Assembly (NCBI RefSeq): GCF_003958645.1
Contig: NZ_RXLO01000010.1
Location: forward strand, 155,179 to 219,178
From: Chitinophaga rhizosphaerae
Lineage (GTDB): Bacteria > Bacteroidota > Bacteroidia > Chitinophagales > Chitinophagaceae
DNA length: 64,000 nucleotides
Reading direction: 5' to 3'
The notes below the pieces were generated by a model that was not told where the DNA came from, did no database searches, and worked only from the letters and a program-made list of their open reading frames with translations. Below, piece after piece: positions 17,284-25,158 of this stretch (position 1 is its first letter; the number at the start of each line of letters is the position of its first letter). The position numbers and the translations under genes are program-made.

Positions 17284-17576
17284 CGACTATACGGGTTTAC
17301 CGAATCACGGCGCAAATTTTAAGCGCGCGCCATAATTCCAGGAATCCAGCCTTTATCCCATTTCATACTACCTGCAGTTCCGTTTAAGAAAGGACCGCCA
17401 ACTGCATTATTGAATCATAACGGCTCCTGCCACTTCATATTAGACTGACTCTAATTGCCAAATGAATAGCCACCGGGTCCTTGGGAACGGAGTCTCTTGC
17501 AATGATAACCCCTCCTAAACCACTACGGGAATTCAGCCACAATAATGGCTGTAAAAGAAATAGATAAGAAAAGAGG

Positions 17577-17740
17577 GTCACCTTCGATCAAAATGTGCAT
17601 GTTCTAAATAGAATTATTTTTGTATAAAGGTTTACCCCAAGCGTTCCTTGCTGACCGTTCTCGGTTGACGAGTCTACACTTGGTGGTTAAAAAAGTAGCT
17701 CGTTTGCAGTGCCATCGCCGCCAGCGGACCTGCCTTTTTT
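17577..17740 (+). ncRNA. Array unit E (putative small RNA)
   Basis: Box GTCAC 17577 / GCAT 17597, then GTTCTAAATAG. A-type body (GTTCCTTGCTGACCGTTC, CTTGGTGGTT). The hairpin pairs GTTTGC (17702-17707) with GCGGAC (17724-17729), with T6 to 17740. Confidence 0.5.
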
Positions 17741-17904
17741 GCCAAGTTATTTTCATAAGTTTCTACGTCTGACTATTTCCGCTTCCCGGAATATCTCTCA
17801 GTTGCCGGTACACATTCTCATACGACTTGTTCGGAAATTCAGCTACCTGCCGAACTATTAAAGAGAGCTGTTCGAAATTTTCCCAAAAAAAATATCCGTC
17901 GTGA

Positions 17905-18057
17905 GTTACGTTAGGCCAAATCACGCATATTCTAATATGGCTGCTTTTATACTAATTAGAGGATGAGTTGCTGTTTTACCGAATATGGCAATTCCTTACC
18001 GCTTGGTAAAAGAGGCTCGTTTGTCGGACTATCGACGTCTGCGAACCTGCCTCTTTT
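17905..18057 (+). ncRNA. Array unit F (putative small RNA)
   Basis: Box GTTAC 17905 / GCAT 17925, then ATTCTAATATG. B-type body. The hairpin pairs GAGGC (18012-18016) with GCCTC (18049-18053) and CGTTTG with CGAAC, leaving the 2-nt internal loop seen in other units, then TTTT. Confidence 0.5.
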
Positions 18058-18218
18058 CGTTATACCCTGTTTAGAACAAACATAGGTAACCTATAAATGC
18101 TCCCAGGATTCAAGTAGGTCCAACCCTCACATTGTGGGAATTTGGCTTAAAAAAAGCCTCTAAAAGATAAGTTACCTCCTTTCTTTACGAGCAAATACAA
18201 AATTTCTGGTACAGGAGG

Positions 18219-18331
18219 GTTATATCTGATCAAAATATGCATTATCCTAATAGTACGACTTATGTTAAAAAATTGGAAGAAGGAAGGGCCCCTACTTGCT
18301 TTTCTGGCGGGGAGTCGCCCTTCCCATTTTT
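18219..18331 (+). ncRNA. Array unit G (shorter, diverged)
   Basis: Box GTTAT 18219 / GCAT 18239, then CCTAATAG. The terminal hairpin has a different sequence but the same design: GGAAGGGC (18282-18289) with GCCCTTCC (18317-18324), then a T-run at 18327-18331. A partial extra box GTTAC 18171 / GCAA 18191 lies just upstream. Confidence 0.4.
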
Positions 18332-18695
18332 GAGCTGGTGATTACGAATCCAGTTCAGACGCCCTCCGGATTCCCGGCATTTAACGCTGAATCCCGCCGA
18401 CAGCGGCGAATACAGAATAAGCCCGACGGCTTCATCCCCTTTGCTTCCGGGCCTTACACAGCCGATATTTCAATTTTCAATCTCGGTCCCATAGTTTTCT
18501 CACGCCGTTGAGCAGCTGCTCCCGTTCCTATATTAGAAAAGGTGGATAAGGCCCTCTACGCAGCATTTTTAGGCCAGCGAGCACGATAAAGTATTCTATT
18601 CACAAAAACGCAACGATACAGCCCATGAATTCCTGTCAGATGGACAATAACTCACGCAGTTGCCAAGAAAATCAAAAGAAATTTCAAAGGCGAGG

Positions 18696-18800
18696 GTTAC
18701 AATATCATATTTCCTGCATATTCTAATGTAGGATAAGTTAATGACAAACGTGAAGGGGGTACCTTACCGTTAGCTCCCTGACAACAAGCTACCCTTTTTT
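18696..18800 (+). ncRNA. Array unit H (shorter, diverged)
   Basis: Box GTTAC 18696 / GCAT 18716, then ATTCTAATG. The terminal stem is short, GGGTA (18757-18761) with TACCC (18790-18794), followed by T6. Confidence 0.4.
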
Positions 18801-18892
18801 GGCTGACATGGGCCCTTACCTTTAAGCTGTCATTGGCATACACGAACAAACCGAATTGATTCATAATACGAGACATCACACGGTGCGTGGTG

Positions 18893-18938
18893 GGGTACCT
18901 GACTGTTATTTGTGCAACAGGAAACGGTACCCTTTTTT
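18893..18938 (+). terminator. Ninth terminator-like hairpin, upstream of the DUF3738-like gene
   Basis: GGGTACC (18893-18899) pairs perfectly with GGTACCC (18926-18932), with an inner CTGTT/AACAG stem and then TTTTTT. It lies 36 bp before the ATG at 18975 and closes the array, insulating that gene from upstream transcription or acting as an attenuator. Confidence 0.7.
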
Positions 18939-18974
18939 CAATTTTCAACTGTAGAAAAGTAAAATTGCTAAAAC

Positions 18975-20006
18975 ATGGAGAGTCTGGCCAGGAGTAACCC
19001 GTTGTTTGAACCACTTGCAAAGCTATCTTTTACGCTCAGGGAGGAAGTCAGAAGGAGTTCACATAGCGCCGGATTTGGGGATGCAATTCCAATGCATGCG
19101 TATGTATCTCCGCTGCCCGATACAAACGCAGCCTTGAGCTACCTGAAACAATATGAGAGCACCATCGGAAACTCTCAGGATGCCAATGCAAACGACGAAC
19201 TAACTCCGATCCGTTTGAATCAAAACCTCGACCGGCAAAAACGCTCATTACAAGAGGGAAGCGCTCTTGGCGGGAATACTGATTTTTTCGGGGTAACGTG
19301 CCGCATGTTTAAGCCCATACCCGAGCAATCGGTAGTGCGGCAAGTTAGCCTGGGTAGCGGCCGGATTGAGTTGCATAACATGAGCATAGCCGAGCTTTTT
19401 TTGATGGCACTTTCGACAGAGGACGTCCCCATGCTCCGCTACGACCGGCTTGAAACGATAGATCTGCCCGAGGCCTCAAGAAGGCTGATAATGCCGCCAG
19501 TGGAATCACTCATCAATTGGGATCAGCTCTTCCAGTATCAGTGGCGCACACAGCATGGTGTCTGTTGCGACTTACAGACGGGCATCGCTTTCGATAGACT
19601 CAAATATGCCATGCTGCTGGATTATCTGAACATGTTTTTCGGGCACCTTATGAATATGAAAGGCGCCATTGAGTTTCGCACCAGGAAGTCTTATTGCCTG
19701 GTGAGGATGAATGCGACAGAAGAGATCGCCAACCGGCCAGCGATGCAACAGCAGGATAACAAAGAACAAAAGGCTTTTTCAAACATACATATGTCTAAAC
19801 TGGTCGCACTTATTGAGCAAAAAGGCCATTTCCAGTTCACCTATCCTGTTATCGATTGCACCGGATATCGATGGCCTGTAAGTCTGGAATTGCCCTGGAG
19901 TTTTAAGGACCCGCTTGAATTGAATGGGGCGCTGCGTGCATATGGGTTCCAGTTCATCGAAACTGCTGCCCAAGTTCCCTGCTTGCACCTTTTCAAGGTC
20001 CGTTAG
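18975..20006 (+). CDS. DUF3738/TIGR03435-like protein without thioredoxin domain
   Basis: A 343-aa protein of unknown biochemical role. The C-terminal part matches the pattern of the DUF3738 (TIGR03435) domain: FQFTYPVIDCTGYRWPVSLELPW followed by LNGALRAYGFQFIETAAQVPCLHLFKV. The earlier IELHNMSIAELFLMAL and TEDVPMLRYDRLE segments line up with the same domain in the TlpA protein at 37718 (FPLSSLLPLFYTTTDHVLLTSTDERL and LNKMLGDLGYTFSIENRILPTIQLNK). In many Bacteroidota this domain follows a thioredoxin module; here the thioredoxin part and any signal peptide are missing, so it may be an N-terminally truncated relative. It starts 36 bp after the last array hairpin. Confidence 0.6.
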   Translation: MESLARSNPLFEPLAKLSFTLREEVRRSSHSAGFGDAIPMHAYVSPLPDTNAALSYLKQYESTIGNSQDANANDELTPIRLNQNLDRQKRSLQEGSALGGNTDFFGVTCRMFKPIPEQSVVRQVSLGSGRIELHNMSIAELFLMALSTEDVPMLRYDRLETIDLPEASRRLIMPPVESLINWDQLFQYQWRTQHGVCCDLQTGIAFDRLKYAMLLDYLNMFFGHLMNMKGAIEFRTRKSYCLVRMNATEEIANRPAMQQQDNKEQKAFSNIHMSKLVALIEQKGHFQFTYPVIDCTGYRWPVSLELPWSFKDPLELNGALRAYGFQFIETAAQVPCLHLFKVR

Positions 20007-20371
20007 GTATCACCGTATACAAGATTTTCAAAATCGGTTAGTGCTCTGAAAACGGTAGGTTTAATGACCGATCTGCCGTGGCCCCGCCCCCAACTGGACT
20101 GGGCAAGGGGGAGGACTACGGTTGTCCCCCAATTTTATTGGCTATTACTACCCAACCAACACAAGTAAGGACAGTCATCTCTTTCTTTCAATGGATAGTC
20201 GCGGCTATCGAGCAAATCGACTACGCGCTATGAATCGTTAGAGAGAGTTGTCCGTTGCATGCAAGCACATTGGCACGCAACTCTCGAGGGAGTGATCTCT
20301 ATCACTTGCCCTCCCTTATTTTATGTCACAACACATGAGCTTGATAAGATTTTGATAAAAAACCATCCTAT
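20007..20371. other. 365 bp intergenic region with two hairpins
   Basis: No gene seen. GAGAGTTG (20243-20250) pairs with CAACTCTC (20278-20285), directly followed by the terminator-like hairpin at 20286-20322. Confidence 0.5.
20286..20322 (+). terminator. Terminator-like hairpin
   Basis: GAGGG-AGTGAT (20286-20296) pairs with ATCACT (20301-20306) and CCCTC (20309-20313), followed by CCTTATTTT. It lies after the DUF3738-like gene and before the next plus-strand gene. Confidence 0.65.
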
Positions 20372-21619
20372 ATGCCGCGTCTTGTTACACTGGTACTGTT
20401 ATTAGCCGCATTCGGAGACTCCTACAGTCAAATGCAGCTAAAAGGCTATGTCGTCAAGCAAAATGGGGATACCGTCTCAGGTAAAGTGGTGCTCAATCAC
20501 GTCATAAAAACACCTACGGTAGCCTGGATTGTTGATCAAGACGGGGACTCTACCCAATTTTATCCTTCCCGTGTAACTGAGCTCGTTATTCCCGGCCATA
20601 GCGTATACCGGGCGGCGACCGTTACCCTTGACCAGGCGCCCTACCGTATGGATTGGGAAACGCTGGACCACTGGAGGGACAAGTCACCGGAAAAGCGTTA
20701 TACGTTCGAATGGCGCTACCTAAAGGTACTTGTGAAAGGGCCGGTGTTGACCTTACTGTATCTAAGAGATTGGCGAAAGCGATTTTTTATCAGTGACCAG
20801 GATGGCATTCGCGAACTATCTTATCATCCGACCTGTGATGAATCAGATGCAGAGGTTGCGCGTCTCTCTGTGGCCTACCTCAAACAACTGTCCGAGGTAT
20901 TTGCGAGCAAAGGCATTGCGTTCGAATATGATAAAAAATGGGGCTACAATAAAAGGGACCTGATGGAAATTGTCCGCGCACTCAACGAGCGGTTCGGTCA
21001 AGTCAAGTATGATGCTTCGGTAGAGGCACCGATTGCTTATACACAACCATACTATTTAGCTGCTGCCAACTGGGTAAAAACGCGTGTCCCCTCTCCTGTC
21101 ACCAAAGGCGAAGGCTTTCTCAACGATAACGGATATTCACTGATGCTCGGATTTGGCAGCCCGCTGAAGCTGCCGTGGTTGCGGCGACAGGTGACGCTAC
21201 TGCCGGAGTTTTCGGTCACCTGTTTTTCGACAAGTTTTAGTAGCCTGGAGTGGCCTAATGCCAGCTTTAACCGAGATAAGATCGGATTTGTTGTCAACTT
21301 TTCGCTGGCCACGTTCCTATCTATAAATCCCTGGAGAGTTGGCAGGAAGTTGCCTATGTTAGCGGCTGGCCTGGAAACGACGATGTCTTTGTCAGGATAC
21401 AGGGACGCCGAAGATCTAACAGGTGCCAACGCTGAAAAAGACCTTGTCCGCCAGAAAAGATTTTTGTTGACACCCGTATTCAGAATTTTGCAGCCCATTA
21501 ACAAAGGGTACCTTATGACGGGGTGTAGTTTACCTAAAGAGATTTTTTACTGGAAAGGCATTTGGTCCAAGACCCAAATGTTTTACGCCGGTATCGCGTT
21601 CACCATCGATAGCGATTGA
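20372..21619 (+). CDS. Secreted/outer-membrane protein, tandem paralog 1
   Basis: A 415-aa protein with a signal peptide (MPRLVTLVLLLAAFGDSYSQ) and an N-terminal module of the form LKGYVVKQNGDTVSGKVVLNH, which in Bacteroidota usually precedes an outer-membrane beta-barrel. The second half has alternating hydrophobic segments (SLMLGFGSPLKLPWLRRQVTLLPEFSVT, MFYAGIAFTI) consistent with barrel strands. Strong similarity to the gene 150 bp downstream (YNRRDLMEI, ALN, QVTYDA, ITLLY) shows tandem duplication. Substrate and role are unknown. Confidence 0.7.
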   Translation: MPRLVTLVLLLAAFGDSYSQMQLKGYVVKQNGDTVSGKVVLNHVIKTPTVAWIVDQDGDSTQFYPSRVTELVIPGHSVYRAATVTLDQAPYRMDWETLDHWRDKSPEKRYTFEWRYLKVLVKGPVLTLLYLRDWRKRFFISDQDGIRELSYHPTCDESDAEVARLSVAYLKQLSEVFASKGIAFEYDKKWGYNKRDLMEIVRALNERFGQVKYDASVEAPIAYTQPYYLAAANWVKTRVPSPVTKGEGFLNDNGYSLMLGFGSPLKLPWLRRQVTLLPEFSVTCFSTSFSSLEWPNASFNRDKIGFVVNFSLATFLSINPWRVGRKLPMLAAGLETTMSLSGYRDAEDLTGANAEKDLVRQKRFLLTPVFRILQPINKGYLMTGCSLPKEIFYWKGIWSKTQMFYAGIAFTIDSD

Positions 21620-21688
21620 CGGATGCGAGAAATTTGGGATACTCATGTACGACTAATGCGCAGGTGCATCCCCTTGCACTTGTAAAGC

Positions 21689-21722
21689 GGGGCTGATGTC
21701 TATCATGCCCCACTATTTTTTT
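21689..21722 (+). terminator. Rho-independent terminator
   Basis: GGGGC-TGAT pairs with ATCA-T-GCCCC (21689-21711), followed by a T7 run at 21716-21722. It ends the first of the two tandem paralogs. Confidence 0.75.
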
Positions 21723-21768
21723 GCTTCCATTACGAAATTGACAATACCCCATATTTAACTGCTATATT

Positions 21769-22995
21769 ATGATGAGAGCTTTATTCACTATTATTTATCT
21801 TTTTCTTGTCCAGGCTGCCATTGGCCAGCGTAAAATGAATGCCTATGTCATTGAACTGAACGGAGATTCTACCTTTGGTAAAATCGATATTTACGGGCTT
21901 TCGGAAACACCGGAGAAAATTAAGTTTTATGACGAATGGGGCGATAAAAGATATATTACGCCAGATGATATACGTGAGTTCGGTTTACCTGGCTATTGCT
22001 CCTATGTGTCGGCCTCTGTGTTTTCCGATTACGCAAATTATGAATTCAGGAAGGAGAACCTTAACAGCAACCCATTTAGAGTAAGACAGCAGCTGTTTCT
22101 CAAAGTGCTGATAAAAGGACCGGCTATTACATTACTCTATGCCCAAGATGGGCGCCGGCGTTTTTTTATTCAGGAAAATACAGGTAATCAAACACTCGAT
22201 TATCACAAAATCACACTAGAAGTAGAAGCCTGGGGACGGAATGTATCTGATAGTTTCCGGGTAGAGATGGCGAATATATTAGCACACCATGGCGCCACGT
22301 TTAATTTTGGAACTGAAATAGGCTACAACCGGCGGGACCTGATGGAAATTGCAAGGGCACTAAACCAGCAGGTTGGCCAGGTCACCTACGATGCTGACGA
22401 CGAAATCTCCCTTACCGATCGGCAGCTTTATTTTATTACTGCGCTCAGTCGCATCAGTACCCGAGGCAATTATCCTGCTGGTGTCAAATCCAGACACTTA
22501 ACAGACTCCAGAGTTTCATTGTTAGTCGGATTTGGCATGCCAAGAAAATTCCCTTTCCTAAAGGAACATTTGACCTTTCGGCCCGAATTTACCGCTGTTC
22601 TGTTTACGCCGAGGTTTACTTCCCCCAGTGGAGAGGATGAAGAGGCGCAGGTTATTAATTTAACATTTACCCCACTTGTCGCTGTGAATCCCTGGAAAAG
22701 CAATCGGCATCGGCCTGCCTTTGCACTTGGATTAGAAGCGACGTATTCGTGGTCAAATTATATTATGGCGGAAAGCTATAGGCGTAAACATGGAGGGGCT
22801 TCAGATTTCCCGGTCCAAAAAGAATGGTGGATCACCCCTACGTTCCGGGTAATGCAACCTTTTTCCTGCGGAAATTTCGTGGCGGGCCTCAATTTGCCGC
22901 GACATATATTCTCACGAGAGGGCATTTCGTCGCGCACGCAATCGATTTATGCAGGCGTCATTTGGCACATCAGCGGACTATTGGAACCACTGTGA
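21769..22995 (+). CDS. Secreted/outer-membrane protein, tandem paralog 2
   Basis: A 408-aa protein with a signal peptide (MMRALFTIIYLFLVQAAIGQ) and the same architecture as its neighbour: MNAYVIELNGDSTFGKIDI at the N-terminus, VLIKGPAITLLYAQDGRRRFFI, GYNRRDLMEIARALNQQVGQVTYD, then barrel-like segments (VSLLVGFGMPRKFPFLKEHLTFRPEF) ending SIYAGVIWHIS. It ends 20 bp from the stop of the convergent coupling-protein gene. A terminator separates it from paralog 1, so the two are probably transcribed independently. Confidence 0.7.
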   Translation: MMRALFTIIYLFLVQAAIGQRKMNAYVIELNGDSTFGKIDIYGLSETPEKIKFYDEWGDKRYITPDDIREFGLPGYCSYVSASVFSDYANYEFRKENLNSNPFRVRQQLFLKVLIKGPAITLLYAQDGRRRFFIQENTGNQTLDYHKITLEVEAWGRNVSDSFRVEMANILAHHGATFNFGTEIGYNRRDLMEIARALNQQVGQVTYDADDEISLTDRQLYFITALSRISTRGNYPAGVKSRHLTDSRVSLLVGFGMPRKFPFLKEHLTFRPEFTAVLFTPRFTSPSGEDEEAQVINLTFTPLVAVNPWKSNRHRPAFALGLEATYSWSNYIMAESYRRKHGGASDFPVQKEWWITPTFRVMQPFSCGNFVAGLNLPRHIFSREGISSRTQSIYAGVIWHISGLLEPL

Positions 22996-23015
22996 GCTCA
23001 TACAATCGATTTCCT

Positions 23016-25004
23016 TTATTTACCAGGCTTAATGAAGAGCAGATGAGACAAGTTGGGATCGTTTTTGATCCGTTCGATCTCAAAATATCGGATTTCATTG
23101 ATGTCATCCTTAATACGTTGGAAATTCGCATTGACCTCCTCTGGAGTAATATTACGAATGACGGGAATTTCCTGGTAAGCGGCTTCTTCGGCCGCAATGG
23201 CGGCGTGATCATTTTGGATCATGCTATGAAATGCCTTTAGCTTGATCGGCTCAGTTGGCGTGTCTGCCATCAGTCCCACGAATTCCCCCGAGGAAAGCTG
23301 GGCAATCCTGGAGGGAGGAACTGCCATTTCCAGCTGGGAGTTTTTCGAAACGCTGGTGTCATTTCTGTTAATCGAAACGGAGTCTCTCGGCTGTACCACT
23401 TTGCCGATACGGTCTGATACATCCTTGGCCGCCTCTCCTACAGTCTGACCGCAAAACAGATTACCGCAAATATTAAGGAGAATTTCCGCCTGTTCCTTGC
23501 TGTAGTCCCGCTTTAACTGGCTGTATTGCTGGATAGCCAGCGTGATAGCACAACGGTACCCGCGTGCAATTCCGATAAGATTGGGCACTGTATTCCAATA
23601 GACCGTGGGCAGCTCATCGACGATAATAGAGCTCGGCAGCTTACCCTTCTTTGTTACCAGGCGGGAGAGCCTGGTGAGATATAAGGAGTGTACGGCACCG
23701 TAAGTCTGAACACGCTGGGGATTGTTGCCGACGCAAACGACTTTGGGTTCCTCGGGATTATTGATATCCAAGGTAAAGTCATTGCCGCTAAGGACATAAT
23801 ACAGGGACGGTGACACTAGGCGCGCCAACGCAATCTTGGCGGAAGCCACTTGCCCCTCGAGTTGCTCCATAGCCCGGTTAAGGTAAGCCGAGACAAAGGG
23901 GTTCACCAGGCTATCCAGGGCCGGGTCGGTCCCCAGTATCGGGAACAGGTCATCGTAGTGTAGGTTCGCAAATTCGATGACGTGAGGCAGCGTACAATAC
24001 TTTCCCCCCTTGTAGTTTCTTAAAAACCAGATTAGGGCCGTCACAAAATTTATTGGGCTCTCCACAAAGAACTCGCCACTACGCGCGGTCCACTCACGGT
24101 TGAGGGCCATGAGCAACGTGCGGCTGGATTCGGCTGCGTCGGCGATGTCATCCATGTGTTCCGGCGGTATGACATTGCATCGATGAGTTCGGGAAAGGTC
24201 ATCAAAGTTGACGAAGCAGAATCGCGGAGGAACGGGGTACTTGTCCTGGTGCTTTAGGAAGGCGTTATAGGCGATGATGCTCAGATCCGGCCACTTAAAG
24301 TCATAAACAAACATCGTGTAGCCTTTGCTGATCATCTGGGTGATATAGTGCCTAATTACAAAATAGCTCTTGCCGGCACCTCCGGACCCGATGATCATGG
24401 TGGCACGGAAGGGCGCCACTATATTGATCCAGCTATCTCTAACCTTCCCGCGCAGCTTATATTTGGCCGGCAGGTTAACACTGTACTCGTTGACATGGCG
24501 CTGCTCCCACTGGGGGAAGGTCTCGTTCATTTCATTGAAGATGTCCTTATCGAGCTCAACTTTGATAAGTCGTGATATCCTGGCACCACCGCTCAGGAGC
24601 ATCAGGTAACCCGTAATGGTGGCAGTTGAAAAAAGGCCGGCGACTACTTGCGGATCCAGATCAAGGTGGAGTAAGGCCATAGCGCCCCAGTAGAGGGCGG
24701 TCCCGAGGGCGATCAGGATGATAATTGTGACCGGCTTTGCTTCGGTGTCCTTTTTACCCTTATTCGCAATCATTGTCAGGGCAAGCAGGCCCAGGATCAC
24801 CGCTTTGAAGTAATAAGGATTGGCTATGACCGGGAACCGGCCGGCCTTCAGCAGCTGCCTGTCAAGGAATGGCGAAGTCGCATTCCAGGCGTCAAGGGCC
24901 CCGTGGCAGCAAATGTAAAGGTGGACGCCCAGCAGCAGCACGCCACAAAGGCGCACAAAATCAATAACCCCACGTAGCATCTGCTCGTTCTCTCCAGTAC
25001 TCAT
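23016..25004 (-). CDS. Type IV coupling protein (TraG/VirD4-like ATPase)
   Basis: DNA-pumping ATPase that links a relaxosome to a conjugation channel; 662 aa. The N-terminus has hydrophobic segments at about 17-36, 66-80, 92-112 and 118-137 (membrane anchor). Walker A is GSGGAGKS (G206-S213) in FRATMIIGSGGAGKSYFV, and Walker B is SSIIVDELP (about 455-463). TAIQQYSQLKRDYSKEQ-type sequence and the conserved GEFVGLMAD near the C-terminus also fit TraG-like proteins. It is the last gene of the minus-strand mobilisation block and lies downstream of the relaxase. No other type IV secretion genes are in the window. Confidence 0.9.
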   Translation of the reverse strand: MSTGENEQMLRGVIDFVRLCGVLLLGVHLYICCHGALDAWNATSPFLDRQLLKAGRFPVIANPYYFKAVILGLLALTMIANKGKKDTEAKPVTIIILIALGTALYWGAMALLHLDLDPQVVAGLFSTATITGYLMLLSGGARISRLIKVELDKDIFNEMNETFPQWEQRHVNEYSVNLPAKYKLRGKVRDSWINIVAPFRATMIIGSGGAGKSYFVIRHYITQMISKGYTMFVYDFKWPDLSIIAYNAFLKHQDKYPVPPRFCFVNFDDLSRTHRCNVIPPEHMDDIADAAESSRTLLMALNREWTARSGEFFVESPINFVTALIWFLRNYKGGKYCTLPHVIEFANLHYDDLFPILGTDPALDSLVNPFVSAYLNRAMEQLEGQVASAKIALARLVSPSLYYVLSGNDFTLDINNPEEPKVVCVGNNPQRVQTYGAVHSLYLTRLSRLVTKKGKLPSSIIVDELPTVYWNTVPNLIGIARGYRCAITLAIQQYSQLKRDYSKEQAEILLNICGNLFCGQTVGEAAKDVSDRIGKVVQPRDSVSINRNDTSVSKNSQLEMAVPPSRIAQLSSGEFVGLMADTPTEPIKLKAFHSMIQNDHAAIAAEEAAYQEIPVIRNITPEEVNANFQRIKDDINEIRYFEIERIKNDPNLSHLLFIKPGK

Positions 25005-25158
25005 GGTTGTAGAGCTTCAGATAGCGACCAGTGTGGGGGGTGGTCCCTGTTAGGAAATCAGGTGAATATGTATGTCATAATGCAACTCCGGTCATTGCCA
25101 GGTTGTACTTTCATGGTGTCAGCTTTGGCAAGGTTACCTAAGCCAAGAAGGGGCCAGC

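Larger units (their letters stand above)
16044..18938 (+). repeat. Tandem array of promoter-to-terminator-like units
   Basis: At least eight units in one orientation. Each starts with GTTAC (one GTCAC, one GTTAT) and has GCAT (one GTAT) beginning exactly 20 nt later, followed by TTCTAATAG-like sequence. Box starts: 16044, 16357, 16803, 17131, 17577, 17905, 18219, 18696. Each ends in a hairpin plus T-run ending at 16207, 16507, 16965, 17283, 17740, 18057, 18331, 18800; a ninth hairpin ends at 18938. Lengths alternate (164, 151, 163, 153, 164, 153, then 113, 105), and unit pairs repeat at about 770 bp, so a two-unit block was duplicated. Units are strongly diverged, but hairpin stems keep pairing. 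No frame is conserved, arguing for RNA rather than protein products. Confidence 0.75.

Noticed and set aside
18296..18511. Small open frame inside the array region
   Set aside because: It overlaps the unit G hairpin and no equivalent frame exists in the other units.
22824..23240. Plus-strand frame overlapping two genes
   Set aside because: It is a shadow of the second paralog end and of the coupling-protein gene on the other strand.
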